Source: Bacillota bacterium (GTDB taxonomy: Bacteria > Bacillota > Clostridia > Oscillospirales > Oscillospiraceae). From it: 36,651 nucleotides of DNA. The position numbers and the translations under genes are program-made. Of the stretch, positions 23,970 through 31,746 are shown one piece after another. Position 1 is the first letter of the stretch, and the number at the start of each line of letters is the position of its first letter. The notes below the pieces were generated by a model, which saw only the letters and a list, made by a program, of their open reading frames with translations, was not told where the DNA came from and searched no databases. Location of the stretch: positions 1 through 36,651 of the forward strand of contig JAQYLT010000070.1 in NCBI GenBank assembly GCA_028719885.1, written 5' to 3'.

Positions 23970-24599
23970 TTACTTGGTGCCGAAGATCCGGTCGCCGGCG
24001 TCACCCAGACCGGGAACGATGTAGGCGCGCTCATTCAGCTTTTCATCCATGGCAGCCAAGTAGATTTCCACATCGGGGTGGGCAGCCTGGACGGCTTTCA
24101 CGCCCTCGGGGCAGCCGATGATGTTCATCATGATGATGTTCTTGCAGCCATGCTCTTTCAGGAAATTGATGGCAGCAACGGCGCTGCCGCCGGTAGCCAG
24201 CATGGGGTCCACCACATAAACCTGGCGGCTGCCGATGTCCTCGGGCAGCTTGCAGTAGTATTCCACGGGCTTGTGGGTCTCGGGGTCACGGTACAGACCG
24301 ATGTGGCCGATCTTGGCAGAGGGGATCAGAGCCACCATATTGTCCACCATGCCCAGGCCTGCCCGGAGCACCGGGACGATGGCCAGCTTCTTGCCCGCCA
24401 GCATATGACACTTGGCGGTGGTGATGGGGGTTTCCACTTCCACTTCCTGCACAGGCAGGTTACGGGTTGCCTCATAGCACATCAGCCCGGCAATTTCACC
24501 CACCAGCTCCCGGAATTCCTTCACGCTGGTGTCCTTGTTCCGCAGGATTGCCAGCTTGTGCTGAATCAGGGGATGATCCAAAACGTGTACTTGTGCCAT
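23970..24599 (-). CDS. upp: Uracil phosphoribosyltransferase
   Basis: A 209-residue cytoplasmic salvage enzyme that makes UMP from uracil and PRPP. The PRPP-binding loop is [12 protein letters not shown]; the C-terminal uracil-binding region is [12 protein letters not shown]. Length is normal. The ATG (complement of 24597-24599) follows AAAGGAG. It is 15 nt after tsaB and is the last gene of a tsaE-tsaB-upp run, ending at the bidirectional terminator. Confidence 0.97.
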   Translation of the reverse strand: MAQVHVLDHPLIQHKLAILRNKDTSVKEFRELVGEIAGLMCYEATRNLPVQEVEVETPITTAKCHMLAGKKLAIVPVLRAGLGMVDNMVALIPSAKIGHIGLYRDPETHKPVEYYCKLPEDIGSRQVYVVDPMLATGGSAVAAINFLKEHGCKNIIMMNIIGCPEGVKAVQAAHPDVEIYLAAMDEKLNERAYIVPGLGDAGDRIFGTK

Positions 24600-24614
24600 A
24601 CTCTTTATCTCCTT

Positions 24615-25322
24615 TTATTTGTTCTGCATGAGTTTCTCGTTTCGCTCCCGCTCCGCCTGGCTGAGCCGGAGATAATTGGGAACCAGCGCTTCACCGGGGA
24701 AAGAGCCGCCGGCTTTCAGCAGCCGCTCCGCTTCCAACGCCACCCCAGCAGCCCGCTGGTGCATCCTGGCTTCCTGGGGCAGGACCAGACCCGGAACCAT
24801 TCCCGACAAAGCATTATAGCACAAAACGCTGCCGTCTCCAACCAAAAAAACGGGTTCCGACAATTTTTTTACATCCTCCCCTAATTCTTGAAGAGAGATG
24901 GCCCGGTCCTCCCGGATTCTTGTATATTTTCCACAATCCACATGGAACAGCGCGTTATACACCTGGCTCCGCCGGGCGTCCATCACCGGGCACACATAGC
25001 CCTGCCAAACGCCCAGGCCCACCGCCATGGCGGCAAGGGTACTCACGCCAACACAGGGCAGCTCCGCTCCCCAGGCAAAGCCCTTGGCCGCCGCCACGCC
25101 GATGCGGATGCCGGTAAAGGAGCCGGGCCCGTTGGCAACGCCCAGGGCAGTGAGGTCGGATACCGTTCTGCCGCACTGCTTTAATAAATCCTCCGCCATC
25201 ACCATAATGGTCTGGCTGTGGGTCAGGCCGGTGTTCTGGTAGCTCTCCCCCAGCAGCCTTCCATCCTCCAGGAGGGCCACGGAGGCGGCTTTGGCAGAGG
25301 TCTCAAAGGCTAAGATCAGCAA
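24615..25322 (-). CDS. tsaB: tRNA N6-threonylcarbamoyladenosine protein TsaB
   Basis: A 235-residue ASKHA-fold protein that forms a complex with TsaD and TsaE to make t6A at position 37 of ANN-decoding tRNAs. Motifs: ILAFETSAKAASVAL at the start, the conserved LTHSQTIM and GVANGPGSFTGIRIG. It overlaps tsaE by 20 nt, the standard arrangement. tsaD is not in the window. Confidence 0.95.
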   Translation of the reverse strand: MLILAFETSAKAASVALLEDGRLLGESYQNTGLTHSQTIMVMAEDLLKQCGRTVSDLTALGVANGPGSFTGIRIGVAAAKGFAWGAELPCVGVSTLAAMAVGLGVWQGYVCPVMDARRSQVYNALFHVDCGKYTRIREDRAISLQELGEDVKKLSEPVFLVGDGSVLCYNALSGMVPGLVLPQEARMHQRAAGVALEAERLLKAGGSFPGEALVPNYLRLSQAERERNEKLMQNK

Positions 25323-25740
25323 AATCGTCCCCTCCTTCTATGGTGATGCGCCGGGTGGTATCGTCCAACTTGGCGATGGAAACGGTGATGGCCCCCTCCA
25401 TGGCATCCATCACGTTCTCGCTCCACTCCACGGCGCATACCCCGCCCCGGTCCAGGTAATCCTCCCAGCCGATGTCCCACAGGTCGTCGGCAGAGGAAAG
25501 GCGATACATATCAAAATGGAACAGGGGGAGCCGCCCGCCCAAGTATTCGTTTACAATGGTATAGGTGGGGCTGGTAACCTGCTCCCGGCAGCCCAGGCCC
25601 CGGGCAAGCCCCCGGGTAAAGGCGGTCTTCCCTGCCCCCAAATCCCCCCGGTAGGCGATGACTGTGCCGGGAAGCAGTTTTTCAGCCAGTGCCGCCCCCA
25701 ATTTCTCCGTTTCCTCCGGGGATTTCGTAATCAGTTCCAA
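25303..25740 (-). CDS. tsaE: tRNA t6A ATPase TsaE, TTG start
   Basis: A 145-residue P-loop ATPase of the t6A complex: GDLGAGKT at 32-39, SPTYTIVNEY, FDMYRL and VEWSEN. The start is set to a TTG (complement of 25738-25740), because TAGGAG lies 8 nt upstream and the protein then begins at the usual place (ELITKSPEETEKLG). A longer frame reaching 25932 only adds codons from repeat element 4 and has no homology. No clear promoter is seen between element 4 and this start, so it may be read through from prfA. Confidence 0.93.
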   Translation of the reverse strand: MELITKSPEETEKLGAALAEKLLPGTVIAYRGDLGAGKTAFTRGLARGLGCREQVTSPTYTIVNEYLGGRLPLFHFDMYRLSSADDLWDIGWEDYLDRGGVCAVEWSENVMDAMEGAITVSIAKLDDTTRRITIEGGDDFADLSL

Positions 25741-25781
25741 TGAATTCGCTCCTATTTGTTCCGATATTTCCAGTAAACAGC

Positions 25782-25972
25782 CAAATTGGAAGTTGTAGAG
25801 ATGTTTCGTAGGGAACGGATTTATCCGTTCCGAGGTATCGATTACTATCTGTGGTTCGTTGAACGGGAAATGGTCCTTCAACATCTTTCCATTCAACATA
25901 CCCTGATAAAACGTTGCCGAGGCGGAATGCATAAATGCATTCCCTACGAAACATCCCTACAATCCCAATTTG
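25782..25972. repeat. Palindromic interspersed element 4 (shortest, CAAATTGG arm type)
   Basis: The shortest complete copy, 191 bp, is bounded by perfect ends CAAATTGG (25782-25789) and CCAATTTG (25965-25972). The arms continue inward as near-complementary sequence (AAGTTGTAGAGATG against CATCCCTACAATC). It has one module each way: 25808-25831 (ACGGAT stem) and 25924-25947 (ATGCAT stem). It lies between prfA and tsaE, both on the minus strand, with no visible terminator, so it is probably transcribed within the operon. Confidence 0.85.
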
Positions 25973-25999
25973 TGTGTTGCACCGATCATCGAAAAACAG

Positions 26000-27058
26000 T
26001 TATTTGGCATGTTTCAATTTCTCCGCCTGGTCGGCGGCGGCCAGGGCGGAAATCAGCTCGTCCAGGTCGCCGTCCATGACGGAATCGATTTTATAGAGGG
26101 TCAGGCCGATTCGGTGGTCGGTGACCCGGCCCTGGGGGAAATTGTAGGTGCGGATGCGCTCGTTTCGCATACCGGTGCCCACCTGGCTGCGGCGCATGCC
26201 GGTTACTTCGCTGTCCAGCCGCTCCTGCTCCATTTCATAGAGCTTGGAGGCCAGCATCCGCATACATTTCTCCCGGTTCTGGACCTGGCTCCGTTCCTCC
26301 TGGCAGGCCACCACAATTCCCGTGGGCTTGTGAATCAGCCGGACGGCGGAGCTGGTTTTGTTCACGTGCTGGCCGCCGGCGCCGGAGGCACGGTACACCT
26401 GCATTTCGATATCGGCGGGATTGATCTGCACGTCCACCTCTTCCATCTCCGGCAGCACCGCCACCGTGGCGGTGGAGGTGTGCACCCGGCCGCCGGATTC
26501 GGTTTCCGGCACCCGCTGCACCCGGTGGACCCCGGACTCATACTTCATCCGGGAATAGGCGCCCCGTCCGTTGATGACGAAATCCGCCTCCTTTACCCCG
26601 CCCAGCTCCGTATCATTGTAGTTCAGCAGCTCTATGCTCCACCCCTTTGCGGCGGCATACATGGAGTACATCCGGAACAGGCTGTGGGCAAACAGGGCGC
26701 TTTCCTCCCCGCCCACGCCGCCGCGGATTTCCACAATGACGCTTTTCTCATCGTTGGGGTCCTTGGGAAGCAGGAGAATCTGCAGCTTTTCGTAGAGCTC
26801 CTCGCAGTCCTGCTTGGCCTGGGCATAGGACTCCTGGCAGAGCTCCTTCATCCCCGGCTCGGCCATCAGCTCCTGGGCATCCTGCATTTCCTGCTGGGCC
26901 CGGCGGTACTGCCGGTAAGCCTGCACAATGGGCTCCAGATCGTTTTTCTCCCGCAAAAGGGCGGCGGCAGACTTGGGGTCAGCATAGAAATCCGGCTGCT
27001 CCGACTTGGCGCAGAGCTCCTCGTAGCGGCTGTCAACGGCTTCCAGTTTGTCTAGCAT
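26000..27058 (-). CDS. prfA: Peptide chain release factor 1
   Basis: A 352-residue class I release factor reading UAA and UAG. The GGQ peptidyl-hydrolysis motif is at 228-230 (SGAGGQHVNKTSSAVR). The stop-codon tripeptide is P-E-T (QRVPETESGGRVHTST), a PxT form that marks RF1 rather than RF2. Length is normal. It lies 21 nt after rpiB on the same strand. No methyltransferase prmC is adjacent. Confidence 0.97.
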   Translation of the reverse strand: MLDKLEAVDSRYEELCAKSEQPDFYADPKSAAALLREKNDLEPIVQAYRQYRRAQQEMQDAQELMAEPGMKELCQESYAQAKQDCEELYEKLQILLLPKDPNDEKSVIVEIRGGVGGEESALFAHSLFRMYSMYAAAKGWSIELLNYNDTELGGVKEADFVINGRGAYSRMKYESGVHRVQRVPETESGGRVHTSTATVAVLPEMEEVDVQINPADIEMQVYRASGAGGQHVNKTSSAVRLIHKPTGIVVACQEERSQVQNREKCMRMLASKLYEMEQERLDSEVTGMRRSQVGTGMRNERIRTYNFPQGRVTDHRIGLTLYKIDSVMDGDLDELISALAAADQAEKLKHAK

Positions 27059-27079
27059 GGGTTACTCCTTGTTTGGAAA

Positions 27080-27520
27080 TTACTGCTCCAGGGCCATCAC
27101 CTTGTCGATGCGCCGCTGGTGGCGCTCATTGTGGGAAAACTCCGTGTCCAGCCAGGTATCCACGATTTCCAGGGCCAGTCCCTCCCCCACCACGGCGGCG
27201 CCGATGGCCATCATGTTGGTATCGTTGTGCTCCCGGGTCAGCCGGGCGGACATCAAATCGCTGAGCAGGGCGCAGCGGATGCCCTTGACCTTGTTGGCGG
27301 CGATGGACACGCCGATGCCGGTGGTGCACAGCACAATGCCCCGGTCGCAGTCACCCCGGGCCACCGCCTTGGCAGCGGCTCCGGCAAAATCGGGATAGTC
27401 GCAGCTGTCCAGGCTGTAGGTGCCGAAATCCTCCACCTCAAAGCCCCGGTCCTTCAAATGGGAAACCACCTTGTTTTTCAGCGCCAGGGCGCCATGATCA
27501 CAGCCGATTGCAATTTTCAT
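27080..27520 (-). CDS. rpiB: Ribose-5-phosphate isomerase B
   Basis: A 146-residue RpiB/LacAB-family isomerase that interconverts ribose-5-phosphate and ribulose-5-phosphate. The N-terminal segment is MKIAIGCDHGALALKN, and the catalytic Cys65 lies in IVLCTTGIGVSIAANK. The start is the ATG ending at 27520: AGGAGG abuts an earlier ATG (27526) with no spacing but lies 6 nt from this one. It is 11 nt downstream of the SDR gene. Confidence 0.95.
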   Translation of the reverse strand: MKIAIGCDHGALALKNKVVSHLKDRGFEVEDFGTYSLDSCDYPDFAGAAAKAVARGDCDRGIVLCTTGIGVSIAANKVKGIRCALLSDLMSARLTREHNDTNMMAIGAAVVGEGLALEIVDTWLDTEFSHNERHQRRIDKVMALEQ

Positions 27521-27531
27521 ATTCATCCTCC

Positions 27532-28227
27532 TTATATCACATAGCCGCCGTCCACATTCAGAATGTGACCGGTGACGAATTGGGCGTCCGCTAAATATTC
27601 CATGGCCTTCGCCACATCCATGGCGCTGCCGTTGCGGCCCAGGGGCGCTTCCTCTGCCAGCTCCGCCAGGATCTCCGGGTCCACATTGGCGCACATATCC
27701 GTGAGGATCACCCCCGGAGCCACGGCGTTCACCCGGATGCCGCTGGGTCCCAGCTCCTTGGCCAGGGCCTTGGTCAGGGCGATCACCGCCCCCTTGGTGG
27801 CGGAATAGGCCGCCTCGCAGGAAGCCCCCGTTCTGCCCCACATGCTTGCCACATTGATGATGCAGCCCCGCTGCTTTTGCAGGAAAGAGGGCGTGGCGGC
27901 ATTGACGCAGTTGAAGATGCCTTTCACATTCACATCAAAAATCCGGTCCCACTGACTTTCCGCCATCTGGCTCATAAGACCATAATAGCAGATTCCAGCG
28001 TTATTTACAAGGATGTCCACATCCCCAATTTGAGAAAAAGCAGCCTTTACCCCCTGGGCATCCGCCACATCGCAGCAAATGGCCCTGGCGCCGGTTTTTT
28101 CCGCCACCGCTCTGGCGGCCTCGTGCTCCTTTTCGTAAAGGAAAAATACCCGGTCTCCCCGTTTCGCAAACAGCTCCACCGCCGCCGCGCCGATGCCCCG
28201 GGAGCCGCCGGTGATTACGGTTGTCAT
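27532..28227 (-). CDS. SDR-family oxidoreductase, FabG-like
   Basis: A 231-residue short-chain dehydrogenase/reductase. The cofactor loop is TGGSRGIG (6-13). NNAG is at 75-78, and the catalytic Ser128, Tyr141 and Lys145 (YSATK) are present. It resembles 3-oxoacyl-ACP reductases, but no other fatty-acid gene is nearby, so the substrate is unknown. ATG 28227 follows AAGGAGGAA. It heads a run with rpiB and prfA after a terminator. Confidence 0.9.
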   Translation of the reverse strand: MTTVITGGSRGIGAAAVELFAKRGDRVFFLYEKEHEAARAVAEKTGARAICCDVADAQGVKAAFSQIGDVDILVNNAGICYYGLMSQMAESQWDRIFDVNVKGIFNCVNAATPSFLQKQRGCIINVASMWGRTGASCEAAYSATKGAVIALTKALAKELGPSGIRVNAVAPGVILTDMCANVDPEILAELAEEAPLGRNGSAMDVAKAMEYLADAQFVTGHILNVDGGYVI

Positions 28228-28246
28228 GCACTTTCCTCCTTTGCAG

Positions 28247-28276
28247 GAAAACGGACTGCCCCGGAAGGCAGTCCGT
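28247..28276 (-). terminator. Intrinsic terminator after the S1-domain gene
   Basis: ACGGACTGCC (28251-28260) and GGCAGTCCGT (28267-28276) form a 10-bp stem with a 6-nt loop. On the minus strand the stem ends in a short T-run, ending the yabP-yabQ-divIC-S1 transcript. Confidence 0.7.
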
Positions 28277-28285
28277 CGTGGGTTT

Positions 28286-28786
28286 TTATCTTCTTCTGCT
28301 CTTCGTGCGGTGCTCAGAATACTGTTTAATGGAGGAAATCTTGCTGTCGGATTCCGACATAAAGGCTTTCAGCTTCTCCTCGAACAGTTGGTCTGCGGTT
28401 TTGGGAGCGGCATTGGGCAGGGGTGCAGGTCTTTGCGGGCGATTCTGGCCCTGGCCGGGATTGGGGCGAGGGCCTTCGTGACGGGTGCCGCCGTTGCTGC
28501 GGAAATCCGATCTGCCGTTCTCCCGCTGGGGCTTGGGCTCCAGACGCTTGATGGACAGATTGATTTTTCCATTTTCGTTGCCAATGACCACAACCTTAAC
28601 GTCCTGCCCCTCCGTCAGGTATTGCCGGATATCACTGACGTAGGCATTGGCGACTTCGGAAATATGTACCATGCCGGTTCTGTTTTCCGGCAGGGCAACG
28701 AAAGCGCCAAAATTGGTGATGGACTTGACTTTCCCCTCTAATACGGCTCCAACGGTTAACTCCATAGTTTGCTTTGCTTCCTCCAT
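28286..28786 (-). CDS. yabR: S1 RNA-binding domain protein, YabR-like
   Basis: A 166-residue protein with one S1 domain (about 9-80: VGAVLEGKVKSITNFGAFVA, TGMVHISEVAN, GKINLSIKRL). A disordered tail rich in Arg, Pro, Gly and Asn follows, with a basic end (KSRRR). YabR proteins bind RNA or ribosomes; in Bacillus the gene also follows divIC. The start at 28786 overlaps the divIC stop (TAATG) with no ribosome site of its own. An alternative ATG at 28765, matching the shorter YabR N-terminus, lies downstream of GGAGG. Confidence 0.9.
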   Translation of the reverse strand: MEEAKQTMELTVGAVLEGKVKSITNFGAFVALPENRTGMVHISEVANAYVSDIRQYLTEGQDVKVVVIGNENGKINLSIKRLEPKPQRENGRSDFRSNGGTRHEGPRPNPGQGQNRPQRPAPLPNAAPKTADQLFEEKLKAFMSESDSKISSIKQYSEHRTKSRRR

Positions 28787-29100
28787 TATTTGACTTGCGC
28801 TTCAATCAGGACGGTGTCGGGGGAAACCATGCCCAGCTCTTCCCGGGCGATGCGCTCCACGCTCTTGGCGGAACCAAGCTCGTCGGTGTATTGCTTCAGA
28901 AGGCTGTTTTCGTATTCGATCTGAGCCGCCTGGGCCCGGAGATCCTCGGTCTGCCGGATCATCCGATGCTCCACCAGGCTGAGCGTCCCCAGCGCGGCGG
29001 CGGTGAGCAAAATGACCACGGCCAGCGCCGTCAGCACCTGGGTGCTGCTTTTGAAAAATACGATTTGCACCTTTCCGATTTTGATCTTGCGTTCTGCCAT
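28786..29100 (-). CDS. divIC: Septum formation initiator, DivIC/FtsB family
   Basis: A 104-residue bitopic protein: short basic cytoplasmic tail, a helix at 20-42 (ALAVVILLTAAALGTLSLV), a coiled coil at about 43-75, and the family motif VERIAREELGMV at 81-92. With FtsL and FtsQ/DivIB it regulates septal wall synthesis. The ATG (complement of 29098-29100) follows GGAGGT. It lies entirely within the overlapping yabQ frame, which is unusual. Confidence 0.92.
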   Translation of the reverse strand: MAERKIKIGKVQIVFFKSSTQVLTALAVVILLTAAALGTLSLVEHRMIRQTEDLRAQAAQIEYENSLLKQYTDELGSAKSVERIAREELGMVSPDTVLIEAQVK

Positions 29101-29533
29101 GAGTGATACCTCCGTCCGGCCGCCCACGCATTGGACAGCCATTCCTCCATATTGTAACCCATTTTTCCCCAGATGCAAATAAAATTTTCAAAAAATGCAA
29201 AAATTTTTTTGCAGGAACCAACAGGAGACCTTTCAACCGGGCCGCAAGGTGCCAGATTTTGGAAAAAATGGGGTCTATCAGCCTGCCGAGGGTCATTTCC
29301 CAGGCCAGGCAGCCTATCGCCAGGCCAAAGGAATAGCCGGGGCGCAGGTCGCCGCCGCACACCGCCAGCGCCAGATACAGCCATGCCCAGCCCAAGCCCA
29401 GCAGAAAAACAAGGTCGCTGAACAGGGTGTGCTTTGGCCGCAGCGGCCGCAAAAAGCCATAGAGCACCCCCAGGCCCACACCCAGCAGGCAGCCCGCGCC
29501 GAACCGCTGCAGGGACAGCGCCGGTGGGATCAT
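28802..29533 (-). CDS. yabQ: Spore cortex biosynthesis protein YabQ, frame running through divIC
   Basis: Residues 1-130 look like YabQ: three to four helices (about 11-27, 40-60, 66-82), then the membrane-proximal basic segment KILFASGEKWVTIWR. YabQ is a mother-cell membrane protein needed for spore cortex. The frame has no stop where family members end and runs on for about 100 codons across divIC in another frame, giving 243 residues. The extra part is Gly/Arg/Ala-rich shadow sequence. Either the natural stop was lost and the overlap is real, or there is a sequencing frameshift. The ATG overlaps the yabP stop (ATGA). Confidence 0.8.
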   Translation of the reverse strand: MIPPALSLQRFGAGCLLGVGLGVLYGFLRPLRPKHTLFSDLVFLLGLGWAWLYLALAVCGGDLRPGYSFGLAIGCLAWEMTLGRLIDPIFSKIWHLAARLKGLLLVPAKKFLHFLKILFASGEKWVTIWRNGCPMRGRPDGGITHGRTQDQNRKGANRIFQKQHPGADGAGRGHFAHRRRAGDAQPGGASDDPADRGSPGPGGSDRIRKQPSEAIHRRAWFRQERGAHRPGRAGHGFPRHRPD

Positions 29534-29793
29534 CCAAACAGACGGCTGAACCAGCCGCCCTGCCGGGCCTCCTCATAAACGAGGGCACTGACGCTGCCCT
29601 CCACCTCCACCTGTCCGCCCTCCAGAGAAAGGTTTTTCAGTTGGAGCTGACTGCCCTGAACCGTCAATATTCCCATGCCGGTTTGCAGGACCACCTCTCT
29701 GTCCTCAAAGCTGACCACCTCCGTCACGCCGGTTACCGTCAGCTTGTTACGCTCCGCCAGGGTCAGCCGGTGGGGCAGCGGTTCCTGTGCCAT
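29530..29793 (-). CDS. yabP: Sporulation protein YabP
   Basis: An 87-residue protein with the YabP fold (LTLAERNKLTVTGVTEVVSF, and LTVQGSQLQLKNLSLEGGQV). It is needed for spore cortex assembly in the mother cell with YabQ. The ATG (complement of 29791-29793) follows AAGGAGG at good spacing; a longer frame to 29871 is rejected. It heads the yabP-yabQ-divIC-S1 cluster and is good evidence that the host belongs to an endospore-forming lineage. Confidence 0.92.
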   Translation of the reverse strand: MAQEPLPHRLTLAERNKLTVTGVTEVVSFEDREVVLQTGMGILTVQGSQLQLKNLSLEGGQVEVEGSVSALVYEEARQGGWFSRLFG

Positions 29794-29828
29794 CGCAAAT
29801 CCTCCTTGCCGCAGTTTGACCTTGAGAG

Positions 29829-29857
29829 AGCCTATGCACCCAGGGGGAGCCATATGC
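29829..29857 (-). promoter_or_regulatory. Candidate sigma-E promoter of yabP
   Basis: On the minus strand GCATAT (29857-29852) and CATAGGCT (29836-29829) are 15 nt apart, resembling the mother-cell sigma-E -35 and -10 (CATA-type) pattern. yabP belongs to the sigma-E regulon in Bacillus, which supports the call. The -10 matches only partly. Confidence 0.4.
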
Positions 29858-29870
29858 CTGCTTTTCTCCA

Positions 29871-29899
29871 TTGACAGCGGAATGAAAAGAAAGTAAAAT
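29871..29899 (+). promoter_or_regulatory. Sigma-A promoter of the DUF308/PPTase/tatD run
   Basis: Consensus TTGACA (29871-29876) and TAAAAT (29894-29899) with a 17-nt spacer, about 50 nt before the DUF308 start, divergent from yabP. Confidence 0.8.
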
Positions 29900-29949
29900 G
29901 GAATGGTAAAATTTATAGGGGATCAATAATCACTCAGGAGGTTTTTATC

Positions 29950-30483
29950 ATGAAGCATTCCTTTGACATTCGGCCCTGGCTGAAGCCGGTGCTCACCTGC
30001 GTTCTGGGGCTGATCCTCATCTTCCGGCCGGGCTCCCTCACCACCTCTATCGCCTGGGCGGCGGGGGTTCTCATCGCCCTGGCCGGTGCCGGAAAGCTGG
30101 TGGGCTTCTTCTTCGATGCCGGCTACAGAAAAGATTTTCTCCAATTGTGCGGCGGCGTGATTCTGCTCATCGTCGGTTTCTCCATCATGGGCAAGCCCGT
30201 GAGCCTGGAGCGCCAGGTGGGGCGGATCATCGGCATCCTGCTCCTGCTCCAGGGCATCCGTGGCTACGTCAGTCCCTATGCCGCCCACGAAAAGGTCACC
30301 GCCACCCTCTGCTGCATTATGGGTGTCCTCCTGATTTTCATGCCCCTGGCCCTTTCCCGGCTGGCCGTGATTATTTGCGGCATCGTGGTGTTGCTCATCG
30401 GTGTGGGCATGATCATCGATCTGCTGGTGTGGAACAAATTCACCGGTGACCCCGGTGATGACGACATCATCGACGCCCGATGA
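29950..30483 (+). CDS. DUF308/HdeD-type membrane protein
   Basis: A 177-residue protein with about six short helices in repeated pairs (VLTCVLGLILIFRPGSLT, CGGVILLIVGFSIMG, GIILLLLQGIRGY-like, CCIMGVLLIFMPLAL, CGIVVLLIGVGMIIDLL). The tail is acidic (GDPGDDDIID). The pattern of short hairpin repeats matches DUF308, related to HdeD, whose role outside acid stress is unclear. ATG 29950 follows CAGGAGG. The stop overlaps the PPTase start (ATGA). Confidence 0.85.
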   Translation: MKHSFDIRPWLKPVLTCVLGLILIFRPGSLTTSIAWAAGVLIALAGAGKLVGFFFDAGYRKDFLQLCGGVILLIVGFSIMGKPVSLERQVGRIIGILLLLQGIRGYVSPYAAHEKVTATLCCIMGVLLIFMPLALSRLAVIICGIVVLLIGVGMIIDLLVWNKFTGDPGDDDIIDAR

Positions 30484-30986
30484 TTGCCGGCTGCTGTGAG
30501 CTGGGCAGCCTCTCCGGCCATCAGGCGGGACGGCAGCTTTTGGAGTGGCTGTACCGAATGGAAACGGGAGAGGAAATGCCCCGGATTCGGTTGTCCGCCA
30601 GGGGCAAGCCCCATTTTGAAAATTCCCCCTACTATTTCTCCATCAGCCACACCAGCCGCCACGCTTTCTGCGTCCTGTCCACCGTCCCGGTGGGCATCGA
30701 TGCGGAGGAGCTGGACCGGCCGGTGCGGCTTTCTCTGGCCAAGCGAATCTTTTCTCCCCAGGAGCAGCAGCGCTTTGCCCAAGCTTCCGATCAGCGCCGG
30801 GCTTTCCTCGCCCTGTGGGTGCTGAAGGAGGCCGCGGTGAAATGCAGCGGGATGGGGCTCACCGGCTTTCCCAACCGGACGGATTTCTCCCCGGAGGACC
30901 CCCGGGTGCGCCAGTGGGCCGGATGCCTGGTGGCCATCATTACCCAGAACGGAACAGATGAAAAGGTGATTTACCATGATTTTTGA
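30480..30986 (+). CDS. 4'-phosphopantetheinyl transferase superfamily protein
   Basis: A 168-residue enzyme predicted to move phosphopantetheine from CoA to a carrier-protein serine. Motifs: RGKPHF near 41-46, FSISHT (53-58), the Mg-binding Asp74 and Glu76 (VGIDAEELDR), and W113/K116/E117/K121 (WVLKEAAVK). It is shorter than Sfp (about 220), resembling the compact clostridial form. No carrier protein or synthase is in the window. It overlaps the DUF308 gene by 4 nt and tatD by 11 nt. Confidence 0.88.
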   Translation: MIAGCCELGSLSGHQAGRQLLEWLYRMETGEEMPRIRLSARGKPHFENSPYYFSISHTSRHAFCVLSTVPVGIDAEELDRPVRLSLAKRIFSPQEQQRFAQASDQRRAFLALWVLKEAAVKCSGMGLTGFPNRTDFSPEDPRVRQWAGCLVAIITQNGTDEKVIYHDF

Positions 30987-31737
30987 TACCCACGCCCACA
31001 TGGATGACCGGGCGTTTGAGGAAGACCGGGAGGAACTGCTGTCCCGACTGCCCCAGGAAGGCATCGCCCTGCTGATGAATCCGGGCTGCAGCCAGGCTTC
31101 CTCCCTGGCAGCGGTGGAGCTGACAAAGCGCTATGACTATCTCTATGCCGCCGTGGGCTCCCATCCGGACGCGGCAGACGAAGTAAACGAGGCCGTGCTG
31201 GACTGCTACCGCAGCCTTTGCCGGGAGAATCCCAAGGTAAAGGCCATCGGCGAAATCGGCCTGGACTACCACTATGAGGACATTCCCAGGGATATTCAGC
31301 AGCGGGCCTTCCGGGCTCAGATGGAGCTGGCCCGGGAAGAAAAGCTGCCCGTCATTGTCCACGAACGGGAGGCCCACGAGGACGGCATGAACATCGTGGC
31401 GGAGTTTCCGGAGGTTACCGGGGTGTTTCACTGCTACTCCGGCTCTCTGGAAATGGCCAAATGGCTCATTGACCGGGGCTGGTACATCGGCTTCGGCGGC
31501 GTGCTCACCTTTAAAAATGCCAGAAAGGCATTGGAGGTGGCAGCAAACATCCCCTTGGAGCGCATCGTTCTGGAAACCGACTGCCCCTACATGGCGCCGG
31601 AGCCTTTCCGGGGGAAACGGAACGACCCGGGGAAATTATACCGGGTGGCAGAAAAATTAGCCCAGCTCCGGGGCTTGACCGCGGAAGAGGTTCAGACCGT
31701 CACCCTGGAGAACGGGAAGGCACTGTACCGAATTTGA
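30976..31737 (+). CDS. tatD: TatD-family metal-dependent hydrolase/DNase
   Basis: A 253-residue TIM-barrel hydrolase with metal ligands His6 and His8 (FDTHAHMD), the Glu in GEIGLDYH, the His in VIVHERE and HCYSG, and the final Asp in LETDCPYMAPEP. Known relatives are 3'-5' exonucleases in DNA repair or D-aminoacyl-type hydrolases. The start is ATG 30976, within the end of the PPTase gene, after AAAAGGTGA. No terminator is obvious before element 5. Confidence 0.93.
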   Translation: MIFDTHAHMDDRAFEEDREELLSRLPQEGIALLMNPGCSQASSLAAVELTKRYDYLYAAVGSHPDAADEVNEAVLDCYRSLCRENPKVKAIGEIGLDYHYEDIPRDIQQRAFRAQMELAREEKLPVIVHEREAHEDGMNIVAEFPEVTGVFHCYSGSLEMAKWLIDRGWYIGFGGVLTFKNARKALEVAANIPLERIVLETDCPYMAPEPFRGKRNDPGKLYRVAEKLAQLRGLTAEEVQTVTLENGKALYRI

Positions 31738-31746
31738 GAATTTGCA

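Noticed and set aside
25682..26079. ORFs on both strands around element 4, and the longer tsaE frame to 25932
   Set aside because: They start inside the repeat, lack family similarity in the extra part, and the RBS-supported TTG at 25740 explains tsaE.
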